DNA from: Acidimicrobiia bacterium
GTDB lineage: Bacteria; Actinomycetota; Acidimicrobiia; Acidimicrobiales; Ilumatobacteraceae
DNA length: 6,743 bases
Assembly: GCA_013815505.1 (NCBI GenBank)
Contig: JACDGA010000100.1
Coordinates: forward strand, 1-6,743
Direction: 5' to 3'
Under the pieces are notes generated by a model that searched no databases, was not told the origin of the DNA, and saw only the letters and a list, made by a program, of their open reading frames with translations. The position numbers and the translations under genes were made by a program. The stretch's first letter is position 1; every line of letters starts with the position of its first letter. Below, piece by piece: positions 1 to 6,525 of this stretch.

Positions 1-686
1 GCGGTGACGATGCCGGCAACGCCGATGATCGACGCCGACCGCATGTCGGTGTTGCCCGTCTTGCGGTTGCGGAGTGTGCCCATCACCGCCGCCGGGATGA
101 TCACCGCCGCCGAGGTGCCCTTGGCCACCGCAGGCGGGATACCGAACAAGATGATCATCGCCGGCACCATGATGATCCCGCCGCCCACGCCGAGCAGCCC
201 GGCGAGGATTCCGGCGGCGAGACCGAGGCCGAGCAGCGCAAGCACCATCCCGACGGCCAGCTCGTCGCGTCCGTCGGCGTCGACCTCGATGAACAGTCGG
301 GCGGCGGACACGATCAGCACCACCACGAAGCAGATGCCGAGCGTGCGGTGGGGCAGCACGTGCAGCAGCCTCGTACCGATCACCGCCCCCGCCACGGCGC
401 CGATGGCGAGCCACAGCGAGACGGGCCAGTCGACGTTGTCGTGCGCGGAGTACGTGACGAGCGAAGCGATCGAGATCGGCACCACGGCCGTGAGCGACGT
501 GCCGTGCGCGAGGCGCTGGCTCATCCCGGCGGCAAGCACGAGACCTGGCACGATCAGGATCCCGCCGCCGACGCCGAACAGGCCGGCGAGGAAGCCGGCG
601 AACACCCCGACGACGATGATCGGGGTCAACGCACGAGCCTCGGACGGTGCCGGGGCGACATCCTTCGCCGTCTCCTGGTCGGTCAT
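1..686 (-). CDS. TSUP (TauE/SafE) family integral membrane permease, C-terminus cut by window edge
   Basis: The reading frame starts at ATG 686 and stays open to position 1, giving about 228 residues without a stop; the family is usually about 250-270 residues, so only the end is missing. The protein is very hydrophobic after a roughly 20-residue polar N-terminus. It carries the two internal repeats typical of TauE/SafE: GLFGVGGGILIVP (residues 35-47) and GLLGVGGGIIMVP (163-175). Each is followed by a glycine/threonine-serine element, HGTSLTAVVP (61-70) and KGTSAAVIIP (189-198). Known family members export sulfite, sulfoacetate or related small anions, or move other anions, across the cytoplasmic membrane; the substrate here is unknown. 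The start is preceded by AGGA six bases upstream and lies only 13 nt after the stop of the upstream ATPase gene, with no terminator between them. It is therefore probably the last visible gene of the transporter operon. Family assignment is firm; substrate and operon membership are inference. Confidence 0.93.
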   Translation of the reverse strand, partial: MTDQETAKDVAPAPSEARALTPIIVVGVFAGFLAGLFGVGGGILIVPGLVLAAGMSQRLAHGTSLTAVVPISIASLVTYSAHDNVDWPVSLWLAIGAVAGAVIGTRLLHVLPHRTLGICFVVVLIVSAARLFIEVDADGRDELAVGMVLALLGLGLAAGILAGLLGVGGGIIMVPAMIILFGIPPAVAKGTSAAVIIPAAVMGTLRNRKTGNTDMRSASIIGVAGIVT

Positions 687-699
687 CTCGGTTCCTGTC

Positions 700-1746
700 C
701 TACCGGAAGAAGCACGCCGCCCAGTGACCGGGGGCCTTCTCTTCGAGTGGCGGGGCCTCGTGCCGGCAGCGATCCTGTGCGAGCGGGCACCTGGTCTGGA
801 ACCGGCAGCCTGGCGGAGGGTGGATCGGGTTGGGGATCTCGCCCTGCAGCACGATCCTGCGCCGTGCGCGCTGCAGCGGCGGATCGGGGATCGGCACACT
901 CGACAGCAACGCCTCCGTGTATGGGTGGCGTGGCGACTCGTACACGGAATCGGAGTCGGCGAGCTCGACGAGCTTGCCGGCGTAGAGGATCGCGATGCGG
1001 TGCGAGATGTGGCGGACGACGGAGAGGTCGTGGGCGATGAACAGGTAGGTCAGCCCGAGCTCGTGCTGCAGGTCCTGGAGCAGGTTGACCACCTGCGCCC
1101 GGACCGACACGTCGAGTGCCGAGACGGGCTCGTCGGCGACGATGAAGGCCGGCCGTAGCGCCAGTGCCCTCGCAATGCCGATGCGTTGACGCTGACCGCC
1201 GGAGAAAGCGTGCGGGTGACGGTCGGCAGCGTCCTCGGGGAGCCCGCACCGCCCGAGCAACTTGACCACGTCCCCCCGTGCAGCGTCGATCGACTTCGCC
1301 CGGCCGTGCACGACGAGCGGCTCGGCGACGAGCTGCAGGACGGTCATCCTTGGGTTGAGCGAGGCGTACGGGTCCTGGAAGACGAGCTGCATGTACTGAC
1401 GCAGCCTGCGCAGCTCCTCGCCCTTCGTGTCGGTGATGTACTGCCCGCGGAACCGGATCCAGCCCGACGACGGTTCGATGCGGCGCAGGATCGCCCTGCC
1501 GATCGTCGTCTTGCCGGAGCCGGACTCACCGACCAACCCGAGCGTCTCACCGCGGCGGATGCCGAACGACACGTCGTCGACGGCGTGCACCCACTGCTGG
1601 TGCTGGCCCCAGAACCCCGAACGGCCGACCGGGAAGTTGATCGACAGACGGTCGACCTCGACGAGCAACTCGTCAGACGGCACGGGCCTGCCCGTTCGGG
1701 CCGGGTCGGTCGACGTCGTGGACGTCGCCGACGTCGCCGACGTCAC
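700..1746 (-). CDS. dppF: Oligopeptide/dipeptide-class ABC transporter ATP-binding protein (DppF/OppF type)
   Basis: This 348-residue cytoplasmic ATPase should pair with the preceding DppD-type subunit to power import through the DppB/DppC channel. Visible motifs are Walker A GESGSGKT (73-80), Q-loop Q124 in LVFQDPYASLNPR, signature FSGGQRQR (181-188), Walker B FIVADEP (201-207, catalytic E206) and switch H239. The C-terminal oligopeptide-transporter domain begins near HPYTEALLSSVP (274-285). It holds four cysteines, C314, C320, C327 and C345, in the spacing seen in family members that bind an iron-sulfur cluster. GTG 1746 is chosen because it overlaps the stop of the upstream gene as GTGA and has AAGGG seven bases upstream. 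The frame is open farther upstream, but that part is antisense-frame noise inside the preceding gene. The first 13 or so residues are an unusual Ser/Thr/Ala run encoded by a 9-bp tandem repeat. The symbol marks the class, not a proven dipeptide substrate. Confidence 0.95.
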   Translation of the reverse strand: MTSATSATSTTSTDPARTGRPVPSDELLVEVDRLSINFPVGRSGFWGQHQQWVHAVDDVSFGIRRGETLGLVGESGSGKTTIGRAILRRIEPSSGWIRFRGQYITDTKGEELRRLRQYMQLVFQDPYASLNPRMTVLQLVAEPLVVHGRAKSIDAARGDVVKLLGRCGLPEDAADRHPHAFSGGQRQRIGIARALALRPAFIVADEPVSALDVSVRAQVVNLLQDLQHELGLTYLFIAHDLSVVRHISHRIAILYAGKLVELADSDSVYESPRHPYTEALLSSVPIPDPPLQRARRRIVLQGEIPNPIHPPPGCRFQTRCPLAQDRCRHEAPPLEEKAPGHWAACFFR

Positions 1747-2831
1747 GCCGAGACCCTTTGACGGCGGAGGTCGTCGGCGCGGAAGCAGGCGACGGTCCTC
1801 CCGGTGCGAGCTGGATCGTCGAGCTCGTCCTCGGCGAGGACGGCATCCTCCTCGGACGCCTCGCCGGCGAGGGGCAGCGCGACGAACCGCTCGAGCGAGG
1901 GTTGCTCGGCCTCGCAGCGCTCGACGGCGTGCGGGCAGCGCGTGGCGTAGGCGCAGCCGGGCGGCGGCAGGCGCAGGTCGGGCGGCGCACCCTCGATCGC
2001 GACGAGGCGATCGAGGACGATGTCGAGCCGAGGTGTGGAGCCCAGCAGACCGGCCGTGTAGGGATGCGCCGGCTCGGCGTAGAGGTCGGCGGCGGGCGCA
2101 TCCTCGACGATCTTGCCGGCGTACATCACCGCCACCCGATCGCACACGCCGGCGACGACACCGAGGTCGTGTGTGATGAGCAAGACCGCCAGCTGGAGCT
2201 CGCGTTGCAGCTCGGCGATCAGCTCGAGAATCTGCGCCTGGATGGTGACGTCGAGCGCCGTCGTCGGTTCGTCGGCGACGAGCAGCGCCGGTTCACACGC
2301 CAGCGCCATGGCGATGAGCACGCGCTGACGCATCCCGCCCGACATCTCGAACGGGTACTGCTTGATTCGCGCCGCCGGGTTGGCGATGCCGACGAGATCG
2401 AGCAGCTCCACCGCCCTCGCCTTCGCCGCCTTGCGGCCGAGCCGGCGGTGGCGCCTCAGCACCTCGACGATCTGGCTGCCGATGGTGAACACCGGGTCGA
2501 GCGACGTCATCGGATCCTGGAACACCATCGCGATCTCGGCGCCGCGCACGCGCTCGATAGTCCTGCGCACCCCGGGGCCGTGCACCAGCGACTCGCCCTT
2601 CCAGCGCACGTCGCCGCCGACGATCTTGCCGGGCAGCTCGATCATGCCGAGCAGCGCCTGCGCCGTCACGCTCTTGCCGGAACCCGACTCGCCGACGAGG
2701 CCGACGGTCTCGCCGTGGGCGATCGTGAAGCTGACGTCGCGCACGGCGTGCACCGTGCCTCGGCGTGTGACGAAGTCGATCTGCAGGTGATCCACCTCCA
2801 GCACCGGCGCGTCGTCTGGCGGACCAATCAC
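1743..2831 (-). CDS. dppD: Oligopeptide/dipeptide-class ABC transporter ATP-binding protein (DppD/OppD type)
   Basis: This 362-residue cytoplasmic ATPase is the first of the two nucleotide-binding subunits of the importer. Motifs in order are Walker A GESGSGKS (47-54), Q-loop Q105 in MVFQDPMTSLDP, signature MSGGMRQR (163-170), Walker B ALLVADEPT (182-190, E188) and switch H221. The signature with Met in place of the usual Gln is common in DppD-type subunits. The C-terminal domain has AHPYTAGLLGS (255-265) and four cysteines, C293, C299, C306 and C349. The last gap is about 42 residues, stretched by an acidic segment (about 323-340), whereas the partner ATPase has 17. GTG 2831 is chosen because it overlaps the upstream permease stop as GTGA and has GAGGG nine bases upstream. 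An open extension reaching 3635 lies wholly inside the permease gene and lacks family similarity. Its own stop overlaps the next ATPase start, so translation is probably coupled. Substrate class is inferred from family only. Confidence 0.95.
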   Translation of the reverse strand: MIGPPDDAPVLEVDHLQIDFVTRRGTVHAVRDVSFTIAHGETVGLVGESGSGKSVTAQALLGMIELPGKIVGGDVRWKGESLVHGPGVRRTIERVRGAEIAMVFQDPMTSLDPVFTIGSQIVEVLRRHRRLGRKAAKARAVELLDLVGIANPAARIKQYPFEMSGGMRQRVLIAMALACEPALLVADEPTTALDVTIQAQILELIAELQRELQLAVLLITHDLGVVAGVCDRVAVMYAGKIVEDAPAADLYAEPAHPYTAGLLGSTPRLDIVLDRLVAIEGAPPDLRLPPPGCAYATRCPHAVERCEAEQPSLERFVALPLAGEASEEDAVLAEDELDDPARTGRTVACFRADDLRRQRVSA

Positions 2832-3862
2832 GTTGCAGCGCCCTCGACGGTGGTGGCGGCGGTGGTGGCGCCGGCGGCGAAGCGCTTCTCGCGCTCCTGC
2901 GGATCGAACACGACGCGCAACCACGAGGCGAGGAAGTTGACGGCGAGCACGATCAGTGTGATGACGACGCCCGGGATGATCGCCAGACGTGGGAGCGAGA
3001 AGAAGGAATCGCGTCCGCCGTTGGCCATCACGCCGAGTGACACCTCGGGGAACTGCAACCCGAGGCCGAGGAACGACAGCGTCGCCTCGGCGAGGATGAT
3101 GCGGGCGAACTCGAGCACGGCAAGCGTCACGAGCGACGACGTGAGGTTGGGGAGGATGTGCACGAACATCACCCTTCGCGGACGGCAGCCCACCATCTCT
3201 GCCGCCTCCACGTACGGGCGTTCCTTTGCGGCGAGCACGACGCCACGAGTCATGCGGGCGTACACCATCCACCCGTTGAACGAGAGCACGAAGATCAACG
3301 ACGTCTTCGACGGGCCGAGGACGGCGATCATGATCAGCGCGATCAGCAGACCGGGGAACGCCACCTGCACGTCGACCCAGCGCATCAACCAGCGGTCGGT
3401 GCGCCCGCCCCGGTAGCCCGCGATCAGGCCGAGCGTCACGCCGAACAATCCGGCGATGAGCACGACGGCGAAGCCGATCAGCAACGTGGTTCGTGCGCCG
3501 TACATCAACCGCGACAGCACGTCGTACCCCTGGGCGTCGGTGCCGAGAACGTGTGCCCAGGTGCCACCGGCCCAGATCGGGTCGATGCTCGCAGTCGACG
3601 GATTTCCCTCGACGGGACCCTGCGGCGCGAGCCAAGGTGCGAACACGGCGCCGATGAGCACGATGGTGAGGAAGATCGCCGCCAGCAGTCCCGCCTTGTC
3701 GGCGCGCAGCTCACCAAAGATTCCCTGCGTCGCGGCCCGCAGCTCGTATGGCCGGCCTTCCTGGCCCTCCTCGCTCGCCCGCGCCTCGTCGACCTCCTGC
3801 TGGCGAGCAGAGAACTCGTCCGTCGCAGTTGCGCCGGCGCGCCTGGGATTCGCTTCGCTCAT
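2828..3862 (-). CDS. dppC: ABC transporter permease, DppC/OppC type
   Basis: This 344-residue inner-membrane protein forms half of the translocation channel. An unusually long polar, acidic N-terminus (about residues 1-55) precedes the first membrane segment (about 58-78). The family hallmark HVLGTDAQGYDVLSRLMYGAR (104-124) follows in the periplasmic loop. Further hydrophobic segments lie at about 125-150, 168-183, 187-205, 240-262 and 294-315. The cytoplasmic EAA loop that contacts the ATPases is at about 219-238: EAAEMVG, then HILPN. The protein ends in a polar Ala/Thr tail. ATG 3862 shares its A with the stop of the upstream permease (TGATG), so termination-reinitiation is likely; the local ribosome binding site is weak. 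There is no other Met until residue 120, well past the first membrane segment, which supports this start. Length is somewhat above the usual 280-310 because of the N-terminal extension. Confidence 0.95.
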   Translation of the reverse strand: MSEANPRRAGATATDEFSARQQEVDEARASEEGQEGRPYELRAATQGIFGELRADKAGLLAAIFLTIVLIGAVFAPWLAPQGPVEGNPSTASIDPIWAGGTWAHVLGTDAQGYDVLSRLMYGARTTLLIGFAVVLIAGLFGVTLGLIAGYRGGRTDRWLMRWVDVQVAFPGLLIALIMIAVLGPSKTSLIFVLSFNGWMVYARMTRGVVLAAKERPYVEAAEMVGCRPRRVMFVHILPNLTSSLVTLAVLEFARIILAEATLSFLGLGLQFPEVSLGVMANGGRDSFFSLPRLAIIPGVVITLIVLAVNFLASWLRVVFDPQEREKRFAAGATTAATTVEGAAT

Positions 3863-4779
3863 CAGAGCTTCACCCGTGGGTCGACGATCTTGTAGGCGAC
3901 GTCGATGGCGATGTTGATCAGCACGACCATGATCGCGACGATGAAGACGATCGTCTGGATCAGGAAGAAATCACGCTCCCGGATGGCGAGGATCGCCAGG
4001 TCGCCGAGTCCTGGCCAGTCGAACACCGCCTCGACCACGAGCGTGTACCCGGCGAGCGCCCTGATGACCTCCCAGCCGAACAGCGTCACGAACGGGATCG
4101 CTGCGTTGCGCAACGCGTGCACGCCGACGATGCGGCGGGCGGCGACGCCCTTGGCGCGCGCCGCCTTGACGTACTGACTGTTGAGCTCGTCGATCATCGC
4201 CGATCTGGTCACCATCGTCAGGCGTCCGATGGCGGGGAGCGCGAGTGTGAGCGCGGGGAAGATGAGGTGCGTCCATGGACCGTCGCCGAACTGCACGAGG
4301 TTGAACTTCACGCTCGTCAGCAGCAGGATCACCTGGCCGAGGAAGAATTGCGGCGTGGCGAGCCCGATGAGGCTGAGCGTGACGAGGAACTTGTCGAGCA
4401 GGCCGCCCGGACGCAACGCGGCGATGGCGCCGAGCGGGACGGACAGCAGCAGTGCCATCACCATCCCGGCCGCCGCGAGCTGCAGCGTCTTGGGGAGGAA
4501 GCGCATCACGACGTCGAGCGCGTCCTCGTTGCGGAAGTAGGTGGAGTTCCCGAAGTCGAGCCGTACGGCGTCGCGCAGGAACGACCCGAACTGCGAGAGG
4601 ATCGAGCGGTCGAACCCGAGATCACTGCGCAGCGCAGCGCGCTGCTCCTCCGAGGCGGAGAGCGGGAGGATGAAGTTGACCGGATCGCCAATCATCCTCG
4701 TCACGACGAACACCAACGTGGTGACGCCGAGGATGACGACGATCCCCTGACCCAGTCGTTGGCTCAGGTACCGACCCAC
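3862..4779 (-). CDS. dppB: ABC transporter permease, DppB/OppB type
   Basis: This 305-residue inner-membrane permease partners with the DppC-type protein. It opens with the family-typical short N-terminus (GRYLSQRLGQG) and a first membrane helix at about 12-30. A periplasmic loop contains the DLGFDRSILSQFGSFL and RLDFGNSTYF elements (about 53-82). Further hydrophobic segments lie at about 98-121, 131-155, 172-190, 225-250 and 271-296. The cytoplasmic EAA loop is at about 203-225 (VKAARAKG, then HALRNAAIP), and the end KIVDPRVKL is typical of the family. The start is GTG 4779. A strong GGAGGTGA ribosome site sits directly before it, but its spacing of four bases after GGAGG is short. The gene begins 29 nt after the solute-binding protein stop and ends in a TGATG overlap with the next permease, so all are one operon. 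Membrane segments are estimated by eye. Confidence 0.95.
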   Translation of the reverse strand: MGRYLSQRLGQGIVVILGVTTLVFVVTRMIGDPVNFILPLSASEEQRAALRSDLGFDRSILSQFGSFLRDAVRLDFGNSTYFRNEDALDVVMRFLPKTLQLAAAGMVMALLLSVPLGAIAALRPGGLLDKFLVTLSLIGLATPQFFLGQVILLLTSVKFNLVQFGDGPWTHLIFPALTLALPAIGRLTMVTRSAMIDELNSQYVKAARAKGVAARRIVGVHALRNAAIPFVTLFGWEVIRALAGYTLVVEAVFDWPGLGDLAILAIRERDFFLIQTIVFIVAIMVVLINIAIDVAYKIVDPRVKL

Positions 4780-4808
4780 GTCACCTCCCGCACTCTGGCC
4801 TTGGCCTC

Positions 4809-6386
4809 CTACTCGGTCACCGACATCGCCGAGACGAGCAGCTTCGAGTCGACGCGCGGCTGGAACTCGACGTTCTCCGCGAGACCGTAGATGTCCTCGT
4901 TGTTCACGAGGTAGACGAACAGCGCCTCGTCGTAGGCGATCTTCACGGCCTCCTGGTACATCGTCGCCCGCGCCTCCTCGTCGAGCTCGGTGCGCCCGGC
5001 AGCGATCAGGTCGGCCATCTCGCTGTTCGTGTTCGACGATCCGATCCCACCCGCCTCGTAGTACGTCGCGAGCTGGCGTTCGGGGTCGAGCAGGTCGTTC
5101 GAGCTGGACACGTAGATCGAGTCAGCCCGGTTCTCGCGGTCGAACAGCACGTCGAGGTAGGCGCCGAACTCGAGCACCTCGAGCTGGACGTCGAGGCCGA
5201 CGGCCGACCAGTAGCCGGCGATCGCCTCGAGCAGCTCGCGGTCCTTCAACCAGCGCCCGGACTCGCCGACGAGCTGGATGGAGGCGCCGTCGACGCCGGC
5301 TTCCTCGAGGAGGCGCTTGGCCTCGTCAGGGTCGTAGGCGTACGGCGTCAGCGTGTCGTTGTAGCCGAGGATCGACTCGGACAGCAGCTGGCCGGCGTCG
5401 ACGCTGGCGAACCCGCCGAACAGGTCGTTGGCCAGCGCGTCCTTGTCGACGGCGAGGTTCAGCGCCTTGCGCACGCTGATGTCGGCCGTGATGCCGTCGT
5501 CGGCGTCGAGCAGGAGGATCGGGTGCTCCTGGCCCTTGCCGGTGACGTACTTCGGTGCCTGTTCGACGTCCTGGGGAGCGAGGTTCGTGATCACGTCGTA
5601 CTTGCCCGACTTCAACCCGGCGAGGCGCGTCGCGGCGTCGTCGGCGAACTCGTAGGTGACACCGGTGACGGCGGGCGCCTCGCCCCAGTAGTCGCCGTTC
5701 GCCTCCAGCTCGATGCTGACACCCTGGTTGCGGCTCACGAACGTGTAGGGGCCCGTGCCGACGGGCGCGTCGGACAGGTCCGGCGTCTCCTCCTCGCTGG
5801 CAGGGATCTGCTTCAACCAGTACATCCGTGCCGGCAGCACGCCGTCCGGCCCGTTCGTCGTGATCCTCACCGTGGTCTCGTCCACGGCTTCTGCGCCGGT
5901 GAGCGTGGCATAGAAGCCGTCGTTGTCGGTCTCACCGCGCTCGACGAGGCCGACCATCCGGTTGATCGTCGCCACCACGGACTCGGCGTTGAACTGGTCA
6001 CCGTTGTGGAACGTGACGCCCTCGCGCAGCGTGAACTCCCACGTCGTGTCGTCAACGCGGGTGGGAAGCTCGGTGGCGAGACCGGCAGCGAGCTCGCCCT
6101 CGGGCGTCCTCGTCAGCAGGGTCTCGTAGATGTTGTCGTTGATCGCCCGCTCGCCGCCGTCGTCGACGATGTGGGGATCGAGGCTGGTCGGCTCGGATCC
6201 GAGCGCGATCGTGATCTCCGCACCTTCCACCGGCGTGCCGCCGGCGGTCCCACCGCTCGTGGAACCCGTGCTCCCGGCCGAACTCTCCGCAGTGGTGCCG
6301 TCGCCACCCTCGTCGTCACCACCGCACGCTGCGGCGATCATGCCGAGGACGACGATCGGCGCCATCCACCTCCATCGTGAGCGCAT
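4809..6386 (-). CDS. Extracellular solute-binding lipoprotein, family 5 (peptide/nickel/opine class)
   Basis: This 525-residue receptor captures the substrate outside the membrane and delivers it to the DppB/DppC channel. A short positively charged start (MRSRWRW) and hydrophobic stretch end in the lipobox MIAAAC (16-21), so C21 should be lipidated. A flexible Gly/Ser/Thr/Asp linker follows (22-55). Family-5 motifs are SEPTSLDPH (64-72), WEFTLREGVTFHNG (116-129), PVGTGPY (208-214), VRKALNLAVDKDAL (305-318) and YDPDEAKRLLEEAG (351-364). The pocket element that usually reads GWxxDYxDP here reads SSSNDLLDP (427-435), keeping the aspartate but losing the tryptophan. ATG 6386 has GGGGAG about five bases upstream; Met8 has its GGAGG too close and would shorten the positive region of the signal. 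The gene is first in the operon and is expressed from the promoter at 6497-6525. The ligand is unknown; peptides, opines, glutathione-like compounds or others are all possible in this family. Confidence 0.95.
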   Translation of the reverse strand: MRSRWRWMAPIVVLGMIAAACGGDDEGGDGTTAESSAGSTGSTSGGTAGGTPVEGAEITIALGSEPTSLDPHIVDDGGERAINDNIYETLLTRTPEGELAAGLATELPTRVDDTTWEFTLREGVTFHNGDQFNAESVVATINRMVGLVERGETDNDGFYATLTGAEAVDETTVRITTNGPDGVLPARMYWLKQIPASEEETPDLSDAPVGTGPYTFVSRNQGVSIELEANGDYWGEAPAVTGVTYEFADDAATRLAGLKSGKYDVITNLAPQDVEQAPKYVTGKGQEHPILLLDADDGITADISVRKALNLAVDKDALANDLFGGFASVDAGQLLSESILGYNDTLTPYAYDPDEAKRLLEEAGVDGASIQLVGESGRWLKDRELLEAIAGYWSAVGLDVQLEVLEFGAYLDVLFDRENRADSIYVSSSNDLLDPERQLATYYEAGGIGSSNTNSEMADLIAAGRTELDEEARATMYQEAVKIAYDEALFVYLVNNEDIYGLAENVEFQPRVDSKLLVSAMSVTE

Positions 6387-6410
6387 CGGCTCCCCCTGTT
6401 CTGTGATCGA

Positions 6411-6431
6411 AACGGGCCGGGCGGGCCCGTT
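6411..6431 (-). promoter_or_regulatory. GC-rich hairpin in the operon leader, close to the first start codon
   Basis: The arms AACGGGCC (6411-6418) and GGCCCGTT (6424-6431) are perfect 8-bp complements around a 5-nt loop. In the minus-strand transcript the hairpin ends 24 nt before the ATG of the solute-binding lipoprotein, just upstream of the GGGGAG ribosome site. It is not followed by a U tract, so it is not a standard Rho-independent terminator. It may affect mRNA stability or translation, or be a DNA operator; the function is inference. Confidence 0.55.
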
Positions 6432-6440
6432 GGTCCCCCA

Positions 6441-6465
6441 GCGTCGAGACCCAATGTTTCGACGC
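6441..6465 (-). repeat. Inverted repeat in the operon leader
   Basis: GCGTCGA (6441-6447) and TCGACGC (6459-6465) are perfect 7-bp inverted arms with an 11-nt centre. A further 2 bp can pair inside a single mismatch, leaving a 5-nt loop. It lies in the predicted leader of the transporter message. Its centre is about 32 bp from the centre of the neighbouring hairpin, roughly three helical turns. It could be an RNA hairpin or a protein-binding dyad; I cannot tell which. Confidence 0.45.
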
Positions 6466-6496
6466 CGTACCCCGCGCTTTTCGGGATAGTGAATAT

Positions 6497-6504
6497 TGTA
6501 TACA
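6497..6504. promoter_or_regulatory. TGTATACA palindrome, candidate GntR operator
   Basis: TGTATACA is a perfect 8-bp palindrome in a short AT-rich patch of an otherwise GC-rich window. It lies between the divergent lipoprotein operon and the GntR gene, and abuts the candidate GTG 6505 start. GntR-family regulators often bind short palindromes with GT and AC half-sites next to their own genes. Because it covers the -10 box of the operon promoter, binding should repress the operon and perhaps the regulator gene. Operator identity is inference. Confidence 0.5.
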
Positions 6505-6525
6505 GTGAACGAGGTGCGCCGTCAA
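6497..6525 (-). promoter_or_regulatory. Predicted promoter of the transporter operon
   Basis: On the minus strand a -35 box TTGACG (6525-6520, five of six consensus bases) is followed by a 17-nt spacer and a -10 box TATACA (6502-6497, four of six). An overlapping alternative -10, TACAAT (6500-6495, five of six), would give a 19-nt spacer. Transcription would begin near 6490, giving a leader of about 100 nt before ATG 6386. The -35 box lies inside the predicted first codons of the divergent GntR gene. The match is good for a housekeeping-type promoter but untested. Confidence 0.5.

Noticed and set aside
1747..2145. Open N-terminal extension of the DppF-type ATPase to 481 residues
   Set aside because: The extra part is an arginine-rich out-of-frame reading of the preceding ATPase gene. 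The GTG at 1746 gives the normal family length, a ribosome site, and a GTGA overlap.
2832..3635. Open N-terminal extension of the DppD-type ATPase to 630 residues
   Set aside because: It lies wholly inside the DppC-type permease gene and has low-complexity Arg/His-rich composition. GTG 2831 fits the family and has a GAGGG ribosome site.
4797..4806. GGCCTTGGCC inverted repeat between the lipoprotein and DppB-type genes as a terminator or attenuator
   Set aside because: The arms are only 4 bp with a 2-nt loop and no U tract, so it is too weak to be called a terminator.
4..4890. Long plus-strand open frames opposite the operon (for example 4-1158, 1758-3416, 3748-4890)
   Set aside because: They are antisense to confidently recognised genes and have biased composition expected from high third-position GC. 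They have no recognisable domain and no promoter.
6363..6365. Met8 as the start of the solute-binding lipoprotein
   Set aside because: Its GGAGG lies only three bases away, and starting there removes the charged part of the signal peptide. ATG 6386 has a better-spaced ribosome site.
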